Counted from the first letter of the stretch, positions 30,159-41,421 are shown. The stretch is 64,000 nucleotides of DNA from Pseudomonas sp. PA27(2017) (GCF_001945445.1 NZ_MSXW01000019.1:79464-143463), one strand, 5' to 3'. A program made the numbers and translations. The notes: generated from the letters alone by a model not told the origin.

Positions 30159-31253
30159 TTACTCCTCGCTGATCACACCGCGACGCAGCTGGTCTTCTTC
30201 GATGGACTCAAACAGCGCCTTGAAATTGCCCTCGCCAAAGCCCTGGTTGCCCTTGCGCTGGATGATCTCGAAGAAGATCGGGCCGATCACCGTATTGGTG
30301 AAGATCTGCAGCAGGATGCCGTCATCTTCCGGAGCGCCATCGATCAGCAGGTTCAGCTCGCGCAGCACGTCCAGCGGCTCGCCATGGCCGGCCACGCGCT
30401 GGTCGACCTTCTCGTAATAGGTGGCGGGGGTGCTCATGAACGACACGCCGTTGGCCTGCAGTTGGCGCACCGTGGCGTAGATGTCGTCGGTGGACAGGGC
30501 GATGTGCTGGATGCCCTCACCGTGGTACTCGCGGATGAATTCCTCGATCTGCGACTTGTCGTCCGCCGATTCGTTGATCGGGATGCGGATCTTGCCGCAC
30601 GGCGCGGTCATCGCCCGGGACAGCAGGCCGGTGAGCTTGCCTTCGATATCGAAATAGCGGATTTCGCGGAAACCGGCGATGCGCTCGTAAAAGCCGGACC
30701 AGACGTCCATCTGCCCGCGCTTGACGTTGTGGGTCAGGTGGTCGATGCATTGCAGGCCGACGGCATTGTCGTTGGCTGAGCGGCCCTCGATGAATTGGAA
30801 ATCGACGTCATAGATGCTGTGCTCGCCGCTCTCATTGCGATAACGATCCACCAGATACAGCAAGGAGCCGCCGATGCCCTCGACGCAGGGAATGTTCAGT
30901 TCGCCGAAGTTGGCGTGGCTGCCGACCAGCGTGGCGCCCTGCTCTTTCACGTAGGCCGCGGCCTGGGCGGCGTTCTTGACCCGGAATGCCATGGCGCAGG
31001 CACTGGGCCCGTGTTTTTCGGCGAAGGCGTGCACATGCCCGGTCGGGCTGCCGTTGAGCACGAAGTTCACGTCGTGCTGCTGGAACAGCCACACCTGCTT
31101 GCTGCGGTGCTTGGCGGTTTCGGTGAAGCCCATGGCTGTGAACAGCTGGCGCAGTTGCTCGATGCCTTCGGGCGTCGGGGCGGTGAATTCGACGAATTCG
31201 AAACCGTCGGTACCGATGGGATTGTGCTGCTCGATTCTGGACACGGCATTCAT
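30159..31253 (-). CDS. hpd: 4-hydroxyphenylpyruvate dioxygenase
   Basis: The 364-residue non-haem iron enzyme makes homogentisate from 4-hydroxyphenylpyruvate. The two-His/one-Glu site is seen in CIDHLTHNV, GIQHIALSTDDIY and GPIFFEIIQRKGNQGFGEGNFKALFESIE, the last being the C-terminal HPPD signature. It is first in the catabolic operon. The 296 bases upstream hold its control region; I could not identify a sigma-54 promoter there with confidence. Confidence 0.97.
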   Translation of the reverse strand: MNAVSRIEQHNPIGTDGFEFVEFTAPTPEGIEQLRQLFTAMGFTETAKHRSKQVWLFQQHDVNFVLNGSPTGHVHAFAEKHGPSACAMAFRVKNAAQAAAYVKEQGATLVGSHANFGELNIPCVEGIGGSLLYLVDRYRNESGEHSIYDVDFQFIEGRSANDNAVGLQCIDHLTHNVKRGQMDVWSGFYERIAGFREIRYFDIEGKLTGLLSRAMTAPCGKIRIPINESADDKSQIEEFIREYHGEGIQHIALSTDDIYATVRQLQANGVSFMSTPATYYEKVDQRVAGHGEPLDVLRELNLLIDGAPEDDGILLQIFTNTVIGPIFFEIIQRKGNQGFGEGNFKALFESIEEDQLRRGVISEE

Positions 31254-31549
31254 GGGGGTGACCTCGTTGTCGTTATGCCCTCATGACAATCGAGGCGCCG
31301 CGGGCTAACAAGGCCGCTCGGCATGCCTGAACCGGGCCACAGCACCCATCGTTGGCAAGGCTTCGGTACATGGCAGCACATCCAACCGGCAATCGCTGCT
31401 GGCAGACCGGTTGGACGGCCGATCTCGTAAACCTTTCTTTACAGCGCGGTCGATTAACCTGCCGACGGGATGACGACGATGTGCGGGCAGAGCGCAGAAA
31501 ACGCTGCCACAATGACAGCATCCAACTGCGTCATAACAATGAGGCCGCC

Positions 31550-32155
31550 ATGAGCAGTGAAACGCCTACCGAAGCCGAAAGTGCTCCCGCCGCATTCGAC
31601 CTGGCGCCCGCCAGCGACGACGAACGCTTGGCCAAGCTGGAAAAGGCCAACCGCCTGAACCGCATTCTGATCTTCGCCCTGGCTCTGCTGCTGTTCATCA
31701 TCCTCTCCAGCCTGGCGACTTCGGCCGTGGTGAAGATGCTTGCCGACGAGCCGCCCCCCTTCGACCCCGAAGCTTTCGCCGCCCTGCAGCACCGCGCCGA
31801 GCAGCTGGAAACGGAGCTGAACACGCTCAAGGAAGATCAGAAGCGCCAGGACGCCCTGCTGAAACTGGCCGCCACGCCCCCGCCACCGGCGCCCGCTGCG
31901 GCGGCACCAGCAGCGCCACCTTCCCAGGACATCGCGGCGCTGAAGCTGATGGGCCGCACCCTGCTCGGCCAGGAACAGAGCTACCAGCAGAGCCTGGCCG
32001 CCCTGAAGAACGGCATGCGCGACCTGGCGGACATGGTGCCCGGCTCACGCAGCTGGCTGGACGATTACAACGAGGAGATCGACAAGGCGGTCAACGCCAG
32101 CATGCAGCGCGTCAAGGCGATTCAGCAGTGGGGCAGCAAGCTGCCGCAGGAGTAG
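31550..32155 (+). CDS. hypothetical single-pass membrane protein with Pro/Ala-rich linker
   Basis: A 201-residue protein with an acidic N-terminal 35 residues and one membrane helix (NRILIFALALLLFIILSSLATSAVV, about 36-60). A short coiled coil (LQHRAEQLETELNTLKEDQKRQDALL) precedes a Pro/Ala linker (about 108-126) and a helical C-terminal domain. ATG 31550 follows GAGG. I recognise no family. It is probably anchored in the inner membrane with the coiled coil in the periplasm. The 115-bp repeat array begins just past its stop. Confidence 0.75.
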   Translation: MSSETPTEAESAPAAFDLAPASDDERLAKLEKANRLNRILIFALALLLFIILSSLATSAVVKMLADEPPPFDPEAFAALQHRAEQLETELNTLKEDQKRQDALLKLAATPPPPAPAAAAPAAPPSQDIAALKLMGRTLLGQEQSYQQSLAALKNGMRDLADMVPGSRSWLDDYNEEIDKAVNASMQRVKAIQQWGSKLPQE

Positions 32156-32170
32156 CCTTCTTGGCAGCCC

Positions 32171-33058
32171 GCCGTTTCGCGGCGGGAGCGACGCTTCCAC
32201 GCAAACGGTGGGTTACCCGCGATCCTGTAGGAGCGGCGACCCGCCGCGAATCGTCGGCACGACGCCGACCCTGCAGCAAGGCCGCCATCGTTTCGCGCCG
32301 GGTCGGTGCTCCCACGCAAACGGTGAGCTGCCCGCGATCTTGTAGGAGCGGCGACCCGCCGCGAATCCTGTGTACGACGTCGGTCTTGCAGCAAGGCCGC
32401 AATCATTTCGCGCCGGGTCGGCGCTCCCACACAGACAGTGGATTGCCCGCGATCCTGTAGGAGCGGCGACCCGCCGCGAATCCTGTGCACGACGCCGGTC
32501 TTGCAGCAAGGCCGCAATCATTTCGCGCCGGGTCGGTGCTCCCACGCAAACGGTGGGCTGCCCGCAATCTCGTAGGAGCGGCGACCCGCCGCGAATCGTC
32601 TGCACGACGCCGGTCTTGCAGCAAGGCCACAATCATTTCGCGCCGGGTCGGCGCTCCCACACAGACAGTGGATTGCCCGCGATCCTGTAGGAGCGGCGAC
32701 CCGCCGCGAATCGTCTGCACGACGCCGGTCTTGCAGCAAGGCCACAATCATTTCGCGCCGGGTCGGCGCTCCCACACAGACAGTGGATTGCCCGCGATCC
32801 TGTAGGAGCGGCGACCCGCCGCGAATCCTGTGTACGACGTCGGTCTTGCAGCAAGGCCGCAATCATTTCGCGCCGGGTCGGTGCTTCCACGCAAACGGTG
32901 GGCTGCCCGCAATCTCGTAGGAGCGGCGACCCGCCGCGAATCGTCGGCACGACGCCGCCCCTGCAGCAAGGCCGCCATCGTTTCGCGCTGGGTCGGCGCT
33001 CCCACACAGACGGTGAGCTGCCTGCGATCATTGTGGGAGTCGCGAACCACGGCGAATT
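32171..33058. repeat. tandem array of 115-bp REP-doublet units (seven full spacings)
   Basis: The motif GTAGGAGCGGCGACCCGCCG starts at 32227, 32342, 32457, 32572, 32687, 32802 and 32917, exactly 115 bases apart, with a diverged eighth at 33033 (GTGGGAGTCGCGAACC). Each unit holds two hairpin heads in opposite orientation: that motif, and TTTCGCGCCGGGTCGG followed by GCTCCCAC. The joining segments come in a few alternative versions shared between non-adjacent units; 32342 and 32802 are nearly the same. It fills the 922-base space between the membrane protein gene and the ABC exporter. The open frames across it are by-products of the repeats, not genes. Confidence 0.95.
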
Positions 33059-33077
33059 TTGAAGGCGACGCGGCTGA

Positions 33078-34856
33078 TCAGTGCTGCAGATTGCCGTAGA
33101 GCTTGGCGTACAACCCGCCTTCGGCGATCAATTGGCGGTGGTCGCCATCTTCGGCGACGCTGCCGCCGTCGAACACCAGCACCCGATCAGCCTGCTTCAC
33201 CGCGCTCAGGCGGTGGGCGATGATCAGCGTGGTGCGGCCATTGAGGAACTGCGCCAGCGCCTGGTGCAGGGCGTATTCGGTGGCGGCATCCAGGGCCGAA
33301 GTCGCTTCGTCGAGAATCACCACTCGAGGGTCGGCCAGCACCATACGGGCGATGGCCAGGCGCTGTCGCTGACCGCCGGACAGCCGCACGCCGGAGCGCC
33401 CGACCACGGTATCCAGCCCCTGCGGTAACTGGCGTACGGTCTGCGCCAACTGGGCGATGGTCAGCGCCTGCCAGCAGGCCTCGTCGCTGCGCTCGCGGCC
33501 CATGCACAGGTTGGCACGCACCGTGTCGTTGAACAGTGCCGGGTGCTGCAGCACCACCGCCACATGCTCGCGAATGGTCGGTAGGCCGATCTCCTCCTGG
33601 CTGCTGCCGCCAAAGCGAATCACCCCGGCCTGTGGCGTATAGAGGCCCAGCAGCAGTTGCACCAGCGTGCTCTTGCCGCCGCCGCTGGCACCGACGATGG
33701 CGACCTTCTCGCCTGGCGCGATGCTCAGGTTCAGCCCGTCCAGCACCGGCTCTTCGCCGTAGGAAAAGCTCAGGTCGCGAATTTCGATGCCGACGGTCTC
33801 GCGCCCCTCGAAGGGATCGACGCCGCCCACGTAGTCCGGCTCGTCACGCCGCGCCAACAGTTCGTTGATGCGGGTCAGCGCGCCACCGGCAGCGTAGAAG
33901 GCGTACTGCAGATTGAGCAGTTGCTCCACCGGGCCGATCATGAACCACAGGTAGCTGAACACGGCGAGCATCTGGCCGATGGACAGGTCGGAGAACAGCA
34001 CGGTGAGCATCGCCGCGGCGCGGAACACGTCGATGCCGAACTGGAACAACAGGCCGCTGGCGCGGTTCGAGGCGTCGGTCTTCCATTGCGAGGCCACGGC
34101 GTAATCGCGCACTTCCCTGGCACGCCCACCGAGGCGACCGAGGAAGTAGCCCTGGCGGTTGCCGGCGCGCACTTCCTGGATCGAGTCGAGGGTTTCGGTC
34201 AGTGCCTGGGTGAAGCGCGAGGTGCTGTCGTTCTCGAGCTTCTTAAGGTGTTTGACGCGCTTGCCAAGCTGCACCGTGGCGTAGATCACCAGCGGGTTGA
34301 ACAGCAGGATCAGCAGCGCCAGCTTCCAGTGCATCCACAAAAGAATGCCCGAGGTGCCGACCAGGGTCAGCACGCCGACCAGAAAGCGGCTCAGGGTTTC
34401 GCCGATGAATTTGTCCAGGGTGTCGAGATCGGTGACCAGGTGGGTGGTCACGGTGCCGCCACCGAGGCTTTCGTACTCGGCCAGGGAGATACGTTTGAGG
34501 CGCTCGATCAGGCGGATGCGAATGCGGTAGACGATGTCCTTGGAAAGCCGCGCGAACAGCCGCGCCTGCACCACGTTGAACAGCAGCGCGCCGCCGCGCA
34601 GCAGGAAAGTCAGCGCCAGCATCAGCAGGATGTAGCCGACCGCGCCCTGCCAGGCCGCGGGAAGGAAGTTGTCCATCACCTGCAGCGCGGTGTTGCCGTC
34701 GCCCAGCAGCACCTCGTCGACCAACAGCGGCAGCAACAGGGGAATCGGCACGCTGCACAGAGTCGCCAGTACGGCGACCAGGTTGGCGAGGATCAACGCA
34801 CGCTTGTGGCGCAAGGCCAGGCGACGGATTTCCGCCCAGCTCAGGCGATCAACCAT
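33078..34856 (-). CDS. ABC exporter, fused permease and ATPase
   Basis: A 592-residue type I exporter half-transporter. Six membrane helices lie in the first 320 residues. The ATPase domain has Walker A VGASGGGKST, Q-loop VVLQHPALF, signature LSGGQRQRL, Walker B VVILDEATSALD and switch His in IIAHRLS. It works as a dimer in the inner membrane; the substrate is unknown. The start overlaps the upstream DsbA-like gene by 8 bases. Confidence 0.93.
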   Translation of the reverse strand: MVDRLSWAEIRRLALRHKRALILANLVAVLATLCSVPIPLLLPLLVDEVLLGDGNTALQVMDNFLPAAWQGAVGYILLMLALTFLLRGGALLFNVVQARLFARLSKDIVYRIRIRLIERLKRISLAEYESLGGGTVTTHLVTDLDTLDKFIGETLSRFLVGVLTLVGTSGILLWMHWKLALLILLFNPLVIYATVQLGKRVKHLKKLENDSTSRFTQALTETLDSIQEVRAGNRQGYFLGRLGGRAREVRDYAVASQWKTDASNRASGLLFQFGIDVFRAAAMLTVLFSDLSIGQMLAVFSYLWFMIGPVEQLLNLQYAFYAAGGALTRINELLARRDEPDYVGGVDPFEGRETVGIEIRDLSFSYGEEPVLDGLNLSIAPGEKVAIVGASGGGKSTLVQLLLGLYTPQAGVIRFGGSSQEEIGLPTIREHVAVVLQHPALFNDTVRANLCMGRERSDEACWQALTIAQLAQTVRQLPQGLDTVVGRSGVRLSGGQRQRLAIARMVLADPRVVILDEATSALDAATEYALHQALAQFLNGRTTLIIAHRLSAVKQADRVLVFDGGSVAEDGDHRQLIAEGGLYAKLYGNLQH

Positions 34857-35481
34857 CGACGGCGTGCTCCAGCCAGCGCGTGAGCAATGGCGACAGGGCG
34901 TCGAGCGGCTGGTAGCCGTTGGTGAGCAGTGCCAGGCGCCCGCCCTTCTCGGCCAGCAAGGTCGGGAAACCGGCGATGCCGAGGTCCTGCACCCAGGTGA
35001 AGTCGGCGGCGGTAGCGCGGTGCTGGGCCTCGCTGTCGAAGGCCTCGGCGAATTCGATCCGCGGGATGCCGACCTCCTCGGCCAGTTGCACCAAGGTCGC
35101 GGCCAGGGTCACGTCGGCGCCTTGCTGGTAGAACGCCCGCTGGATGCGTTGCGCCATCGGCCAGGCGCTCTGCGGGTCGAGATCACGCACGGTGACCACC
35201 GCGCGGCAGGCCGCCTCGGTGTCGTAACGCATGCCCAGTGGCAGCCCGGCATCGAAGTTGAACAGCTGGCCGGTGCTGGCGTTGACCGCCTGCCAGTAGC
35301 CCAAATAGCGCACCCGCGCCGCCGCGTCGATGGCCACCTGATCACGGCGCAGACCACCGAGCACCAGTTGCATGGGCACGCCACGCTCGGCAGCCTGGGC
35401 GGCCAGCGCCTCGACCACCGGCGCGAAGCCCCAGCACCAGGAACACATCGGGTCCATTACGTAGAGCAGGCGCGCATCCAT
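34849..35481 (-). CDS. DsbA/FrnE-type thioredoxin-fold oxidoreductase
   Basis: The 210-residue protein has a CSWC redox motif at Cys13 and Cys16 in MDPMCSWCWGF and the cis-Pro loop GIAGFPTLL. It lacks a signal peptide, so it acts in the cytoplasm, unlike true DsbA. FrnE-like members are dithiol oxidoreductases or isomerases. It begins 3 bases after trhO and overlaps the ABC gene. Confidence 0.88.
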   Translation of the reverse strand: MDARLLYVMDPMCSWCWGFAPVVEALAAQAAERGVPMQLVLGGLRRDQVAIDAAARVRYLGYWQAVNASTGQLFNFDAGLPLGMRYDTEAACRAVVTVRDLDPQSAWPMAQRIQRAFYQQGADVTLAATLVQLAEEVGIPRIEFAEAFDSEAQHRATAADFTWVQDLGIAGFPTLLAEKGGRLALLTNGYQPLDALSPLLTRWLEHAVDG

Positions 35482-35484
35482 GGC

Positions 35485-36426
35485 TCAGGCCTCGTTTTTC
35501 TGGCGGGGATTGTTACCCAGAGGATGGGGCTGATTGCGCGCTTTCGCCAGTTCGATCTGGCGTTGACGCTCGCGGGCGCCCTCGCGGGTCTTCTCCGGCA
35601 GCGAGTCCCAGCAATGCGGGCAACTGACGCCGGGGCTGAAGAATTCCGATGCGCGATCCTCGACCGAAACCGGCGTGCGGCAAGCGTGACACTGGTCGTA
35701 ATCGCCCTCACTGAGGTCGTGGCGCACGGTCACCCGGTTGTCGAACACGAAGCAGTCGCCCTGCCACTTGGTCTCCTCCTGCGGCACTTCCTCCAGGTAT
35801 TTGAGGATGCCGCCCTTGAGGTGATAAACCTCTTCGAAGCCTTCGGTGAGCATGTAGCTGGAGGCTTTCTCGCAGCGGATGCCGCCGGTGCAGAACATCG
35901 CCACCTTCTTGTGCTTGCTGGGGTCGAAGTGCTCGCGGATGTAGTCCGGAAATTCACGGAAGGACTTGGTCTTGGGGTCGATGGCGCCTTCGAAGGTGCC
36001 GATCGACACTTCGTAGTCGTTACGCGTGTCGATCAGCAGCACTTCCGGGTCGCTGATCAGCGCGTTCCAGTCTCTGGGTTCCACGTAGGTGCCCACGCGC
36101 TGGTTGGGATCGACGCCCGGCACGCCCAGGGTGACGATCTCCTTCTTGAGCTTGACCTTGGTGCGATAGAACGGCTGCTCGACGCAGTACGACTCCTTGT
36201 GGTCGACGTCGGCCAGGCGCGGGTCGCGGGCGAACCAGGCGAACAGCCCGTCGATACCCTCACGGCTGCCGGAAACGGTGCCATTGATGCCCTCTTCGGC
36301 CAGCAGCAAGGTGCCCTTGATACCGTTGGCGACCAGGGTGTCGAGCAGAGGTTGGCGCAGCGCTTCGTAATCGGGCAGGGAAACGAACTTGTAGAGTGCC
36401 GCGACGACGATAGTGTTGTCGGTCAT
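35485..36426 (-). CDS. trhO: tRNA uridine-34 hydroxylase TrhO (rhodanese domain)
   Basis: The 313-residue protein has an N-terminal ferredoxin-like domain ([18 protein letters not shown]) and a rhodanese domain with the reactive Cys179 in [14 protein letters not shown]-terminal Cys cluster follows ([23 protein letters not shown]). TrhO hydroxylates U34 of certain tRNAs on the way to 5-oxyacetyl-uridine. It is first in a three-gene run with the DsbA-like and ABC genes. Confidence 0.94.
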   Translation of the reverse strand: MTDNTIVVAALYKFVSLPDYEALRQPLLDTLVANGIKGTLLLAEEGINGTVSGSREGIDGLFAWFARDPRLADVDHKESYCVEQPFYRTKVKLKKEIVTLGVPGVDPNQRVGTYVEPRDWNALISDPEVLLIDTRNDYEVSIGTFEGAIDPKTKSFREFPDYIREHFDPSKHKKVAMFCTGGIRCEKASSYMLTEGFEEVYHLKGGILKYLEEVPQEETKWQGDCFVFDNRVTVRHDLSEGDYDQCHACRTPVSVEDRASEFFSPGVSCPHCWDSLPEKTREGARERQRQIELAKARNQPHPLGNNPRQKNEA

Positions 36427-36694
36427 TGCAGATGTCCTTCAGTAGTCGCCCTCGCAAAGGGCGGACTGGGTACGAAATGTAGGCCGCTTCGGCAAAGCAT
36501 CGCACTGCCCGACGGCGTCGCCTGGGCCTCAGTGAGGTGCAATGGAGAAATGGGCCGTGCAGTTTACTGGTGTTGGCCGCCCAAGTGTAGGGCGCGGCGC
36601 CGGAACGCCAGGTGATGGGCATGGTCGAGAAAGAAAGGCGGCCGCGATGGCCGCCATCGATCGACACCATTCGCAGCCTGAGGAGGAACCGCCC

Positions 36695-37708
36695 ATGAAA
36701 GCCGTCGTCGTGCGTACGCCTGGAGGCCTGAACCGGATCGAAGTGATCAAAATCGCCGATCCCGGCCAGCCCGGGCCGGGTCAGATTCGCGTCGCCCTGC
36801 ATGCCAGCTCGCTGAATTTCCATGACCTGCTGGTGGCCAATGGCAGCATTAGCGCGGCCGACGGTCGGGTGCTGATGGCCGACGGCGCCGGCGTAGTCGA
36901 AGCGGTCGGCGAGGGCGTCAGCGAGTTCAGGGTAGGTGATCATGTGGTGTCTGGCTTCTTCCCGCAGTGGCCGGACGGCGACGTGGGTACGGCAGTCAGC
37001 AACTTCGCCGGCACGCCGGGCGATGGCATCGACGGCTTCGCGGCCCAGCACGCGGTACGCGCGGCCAGCGCCTTCACCCACGCACCTCGGGGCTGGAGCC
37101 ATGCCGAGGCAGCCACCATCACCACCGCGGGGCTGACCGCCTGGCGGGCGCTGGTGGTCGATGGCGGGCTGAAGGCCGGTGACAGCGTGCTGGTGCTGGG
37201 CAGCGGCGGCGTATCCATCGCCGCCCTGCAGATCGCCAGGATGATGGGCGCCTCGGTGATCGCCACGTCCTCATCGGACGAGAAGCTCGAGCGCCTGCGC
37301 CAGCTAGGCGCCGATCACACCATCAACTACCGGCAGACCGCGGATTGGGGCAAGCGCGTGCTGGAGCTGACCGATGGCCGCGGTGTGGATCAGGTGGTCG
37401 AAGTGGGCGGCCCAGGCACCCTGGCGCAGTCCATCACTGCAGTGCGCGTGGGTGGCCATATCGCCCTGATCGGCGTGCTGACCGGTCGCCAGGGCGACGT
37501 GCCGACCTCGGTACTGATGGCCAAGCAGGTGCGCCTGCAGGGGCTGATCGTCGGCAGCCGTCGTCACCAGCAGGACTACATCCGGGCGCTGGAGCGATCC
37601 GGCGTACGGCCGATACTCGACCAGAGCTTCCCGCTGGACGAGCTCGCGGACGCATTCCGCCTGCAGGAGAGCGGCAGCCATTTCGGCAAGATCGTGGTCG
37701 AGTGGTGA
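36695..37708 (+). CDS. medium-chain NAD(P)-dependent alcohol dehydrogenase/quinone reductase-like protein
   Basis: The 337-residue MDR protein has the N-terminal GroES-like fold and a Rossmann motif VLVLGSGGVSIAALQIARMMGA at about 165-186. The Cys/His ligands of zinc alcohol dehydrogenases are absent, so it is probably a zinc-independent reductase. ATG 36695 follows a strong AGGAGGA site; the upstream open frame is not similar. It is divergent from trhO. Substrate unknown. Confidence 0.9.
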   Translation: MKAVVVRTPGGLNRIEVIKIADPGQPGPGQIRVALHASSLNFHDLLVANGSISAADGRVLMADGAGVVEAVGEGVSEFRVGDHVVSGFFPQWPDGDVGTAVSNFAGTPGDGIDGFAAQHAVRAASAFTHAPRGWSHAEAATITTAGLTAWRALVVDGGLKAGDSVLVLGSGGVSIAALQIARMMGASVIATSSSDEKLERLRQLGADHTINYRQTADWGKRVLELTDGRGVDQVVEVGGPGTLAQSITAVRVGGHIALIGVLTGRQGDVPTSVLMAKQVRLQGLIVGSRRHQQDYIRALERSGVRPILDQSFPLDELADAFRLQESGSHFGKIVVEW

Positions 37709-37760
37709 AAGGCGCTGCGGCCATCGAGAGTTGAGGAGCGTGCGGGCAATACTCAGTAAA

Positions 37761-37791
37761 GTAGCCTGGGTCGAGCGAAGCGACACTCAGG
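37761..37791 (+). repeat. REP palindrome, GTAGCCTGGG family
   Basis: A 31-base copy of the elements at 17772 and 23474, with two changes in its right arm. It lies between two convergent genes. Confidence 0.8.
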
Positions 37792-37869
37792 ACTTCGCTT
37801 GTACCGATGTAGCCAATGGCGATTGAAGCGCGAGCGCCCTACCCGCAGAAATCGTAAGGCAAGCTGCAA

Positions 37870-38175
37870 TCAGTGGTCGTGCTTGCTGCCACCACGGCAG
37901 GTTGGTGAATCCGGTACCACGCCCTGCTGGGCCCATTCCTGCGGCGTGTAGGTATGCAGGGCCAGCGCATGCACCTGGCTCATCAGCTCGCCCAGCACGC
38001 CATAGACCTTCTGGTGGCGTTTCACGGCATTGAGGCCGTCGAACTGCGGGCTGACGATCACCGCCTTGTAGTGCGTTTCCAGCCCACGGCTGTGCATGTG
38101 GCTTTCGTCCAGCACCTCGAGTTGCTCGGGTTGCAGGGCGGCGAAGGCGGTACGCAGGTGATCGATCTTGGGCAT
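37870..38175 (-). CDS. BolA-family protein
   Basis: A 101-residue BolA-fold protein. Diagnostic segments are LEVLDESHMHSRGLETHYKAVIVSPQFDGL and VKRHQKVYGVLGELMSQVHALALHTYTPQEW. It ends in a Cys/His-containing tail, SPTCRGGSKHDH. BolA proteins pair with monothiol glutaredoxins in iron-sulphur handling and affect cell shape. ATG 38175 fits the family; an upstream ATG in frame would add 14 unmatched residues. Confidence 0.92.
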   Translation of the reverse strand: MPKIDHLRTAFAALQPEQLEVLDESHMHSRGLETHYKAVIVSPQFDGLNAVKRHQKVYGVLGELMSQVHALALHTYTPQEWAQQGVVPDSPTCRGGSKHDH

Positions 38176-38225
38176 TGCGGGCTCCATGGAGGGCGTGGCC
38201 AGCGCCTGGCTGGCCACGGCGGGTA

Positions 38226-38726
38226 TCAGGGCTTCTTGGCGCCCAGTTCACTGCCCATATCGGTGAGCAGCTTGTTGACCGCCGGCACGGCGCTTTCCAG
38301 CTTGGCCTGGGTGATCTGTGCGGACTGGGCGGTAAGCGCCGGCATCTGCTTGAGCACTTTCTGGCCCAGCGGCGATTGATAGAAGGCGATCAGATCCTTG
38401 AGCTCCTGCTCGCTGAAATTGCTGGTGTACAGCTTGACCATGTCGGGCTTGAGCTTGTCCCAGCCGACCGCCTTGTCCAGCTCGGCGTTGGCCTTGGCCT
38501 GGTAACTTTCCAGCACGGCCTTCTTGCTCTCCGGCGCCTTGGTTTCGGCGAAGCGCTGGGCGAACATCTGCTGAACCTGAGCGTAAACCGGAACAGCCAG
38601 CTTGTCGGCGTTGGCGAGCTGCAGGAAGCGCTCGGCATCGGCGGCATGGCTGCGGGCATCGGCCAGTACCTGGGTGCTACCGACGGCCATCAGAGCGGCA
38701 ATGCAGAACGCGGGGATACGGGACAT
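38226..38726 (-). CDS. DUF2059 periplasmic protein
   Basis: A 166-residue protein with signal peptide MSRIPAFCIAALMAVGSTQVLA. The helical DUF2059 domain is seen in MVKLYTSNFSEQELKDLIAFYQSPLGQKVLKQMPAL. The family is exported and has no known function. It is followed after 50 bases by the bolA-type gene on the same strand. Confidence 0.9.
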   Translation of the reverse strand: MSRIPAFCIAALMAVGSTQVLADARSHAADAERFLQLANADKLAVPVYAQVQQMFAQRFAETKAPESKKAVLESYQAKANAELDKAVGWDKLKPDMVKLYTSNFSEQELKDLIAFYQSPLGQKVLKQMPALTAQSAQITQAKLESAVPAVNKLLTDMGSELGAKKP

Positions 38727-38963
38727 CGGGGTACTCCTGAACACAAGGGTGAGGTGCTTTGACCGACAGCGGCGCATTTTGTGCCCCGGCGCCGCGCCTC
38801 TCAAGCCTTTTCGCATGCCATGTGCGCCCGTCTACCCATGGGATTCAGCGGTAAATGCCCACTGGCGCACCCTTGCGGCGAAGTTCAAACTGCCAGCACT
38901 TGCCCGCCACGCCGGACAGTTGCATGCTCGGCGGCTCTTTTCATGCACACATGGACGTGCCCG

Positions 38964-39974
38964 ATGAATAGCCCCTTCGTTCCACCACCGCCAATCCCGC
39001 TGTGCGATGCGCGTGGGCGCCTCAACCCGGAGGCCGTCGGCTGGTCGCCGCGGCCGCGAGTGGACTGCTCCCTGCCCGGCAACCTGGGGCGTCGCAAGCG
39101 CTGGAATCACTGGAACATCAGCACACCAGAATGGACGCTGTCGCTGATCCAGGCCGACCTGGATTACGTTGGCTACGGCGCCGCCTACTTTCTCGACCTG
39201 AACAGCGGCCAGCACGTAGCCCTCAATCAGCTCAGCCTGTTTGCCCGCGGCTGCAACCTGCCGGACACGCCCCAGGGCGGCCACGCCTTCGAGCACCATC
39301 GCCTGCAGCTGCATTTCAACGAATACCCCGGCCGCGTGCGGCTGACCGCCACCTCACCGAATATCGGCGGCCAGCCGCTGCACCTGGCACTGGACATCCA
39401 GCGCCTCGCTCACCTGGAGTCGGTGAACCTGGTGGTGCCGTTCGGCAACAAGGGCTTCCACGCCACCTGTCGCCAGGTGGGCCTGCCGGTGACCGGCAGC
39501 GTGCATCTGGGCGACAAGGACTACGAATGCACCAGCGGCCACAGCTTCGCCTCCATGGATTTCGGCCGTGGCGTATGGCCGCTCTACAGCCAGTGGACCC
39601 GCGCGGTGTTCGCGGCGCCCGGCGGCATCGGTGGCAACTTCGGCAGCGGCTGGACCGAGCACAGCGGGTTGACGGAAAACGCCCTGTGGTTCGGCGGCAC
39701 CCTGCTGCACCTGGAGCAGGCCGTGCAGATTCGCCAGATGCGCAACGACCCGCTGGCGCCCTGGCACCTGACGACCGAGGACGGCCAGGTCGACCTCACC
39801 TTCACCCCGCGCCAGGCCCATGTCGCCAAACCGCGCCTCGGCTTCGGCCTGCTGTATGCCGACACCTACGAGTGGTTCGGCCAATACGACGGCCTGCTGC
39901 GCAATGCCCTCGGCGAGCGCGTACCGGTACGCGCGGCACAGGGCTGGATGGGCACGAGCCGAACGCGCTGGTAG
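38964..39974 (+). CDS. DUF2804 family protein
   Basis: The 336-residue protein is Trp/His/Gly-rich in the DUF2804 manner (RRKRWNHWNISTPEWTLSLIQADLDYVGY, FASMDFGRGVWPLYSQW, NFGSGWTEHSGLTENALWFGG). It is probably a beta-sandwich hydrolase-like or lipid-binding fold; the function is unknown. ATG 38964 is the first after a plausible leader. It is divergent from the DUF2059 gene. Confidence 0.85.
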   Translation: MNSPFVPPPPIPLCDARGRLNPEAVGWSPRPRVDCSLPGNLGRRKRWNHWNISTPEWTLSLIQADLDYVGYGAAYFLDLNSGQHVALNQLSLFARGCNLPDTPQGGHAFEHHRLQLHFNEYPGRVRLTATSPNIGGQPLHLALDIQRLAHLESVNLVVPFGNKGFHATCRQVGLPVTGSVHLGDKDYECTSGHSFASMDFGRGVWPLYSQWTRAVFAAPGGIGGNFGSGWTEHSGLTENALWFGGTLLHLEQAVQIRQMRNDPLAPWHLTTEDGQVDLTFTPRQAHVAKPRLGFGLLYADTYEWFGQYDGLLRNALGERVPVRAAQGWMGTSRTRW

Positions 39975-40034
39975 TTGGAACGTGTGGTCACCAGTGCAGC
40001 CTAACGTGATTGAAACGCGACGGAGAGTCCCGCA

Positions 40035-41421
<1,387 letters not shown>

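Noticed and set aside
31254..31549. Sigma-54 promoter upstream of hpd
   Set aside because: Sequences loosely like TGGC were seen, but no TTGC partner at the right distance.
32171..33058. CRISPR-like regular array
   Set aside because: The whole 115-base unit is repeated, including the parts between the hairpins. There are no unique spacers and no cas genes.
32128..33099. Overlapping open frames of about 100-140 codons on both strands across the array
   Set aside because: They arise from a 115-base GC-rich repeat with few stop codons, and the same peptide recurs in shifted frames. No ribosome sites or conserved domain.
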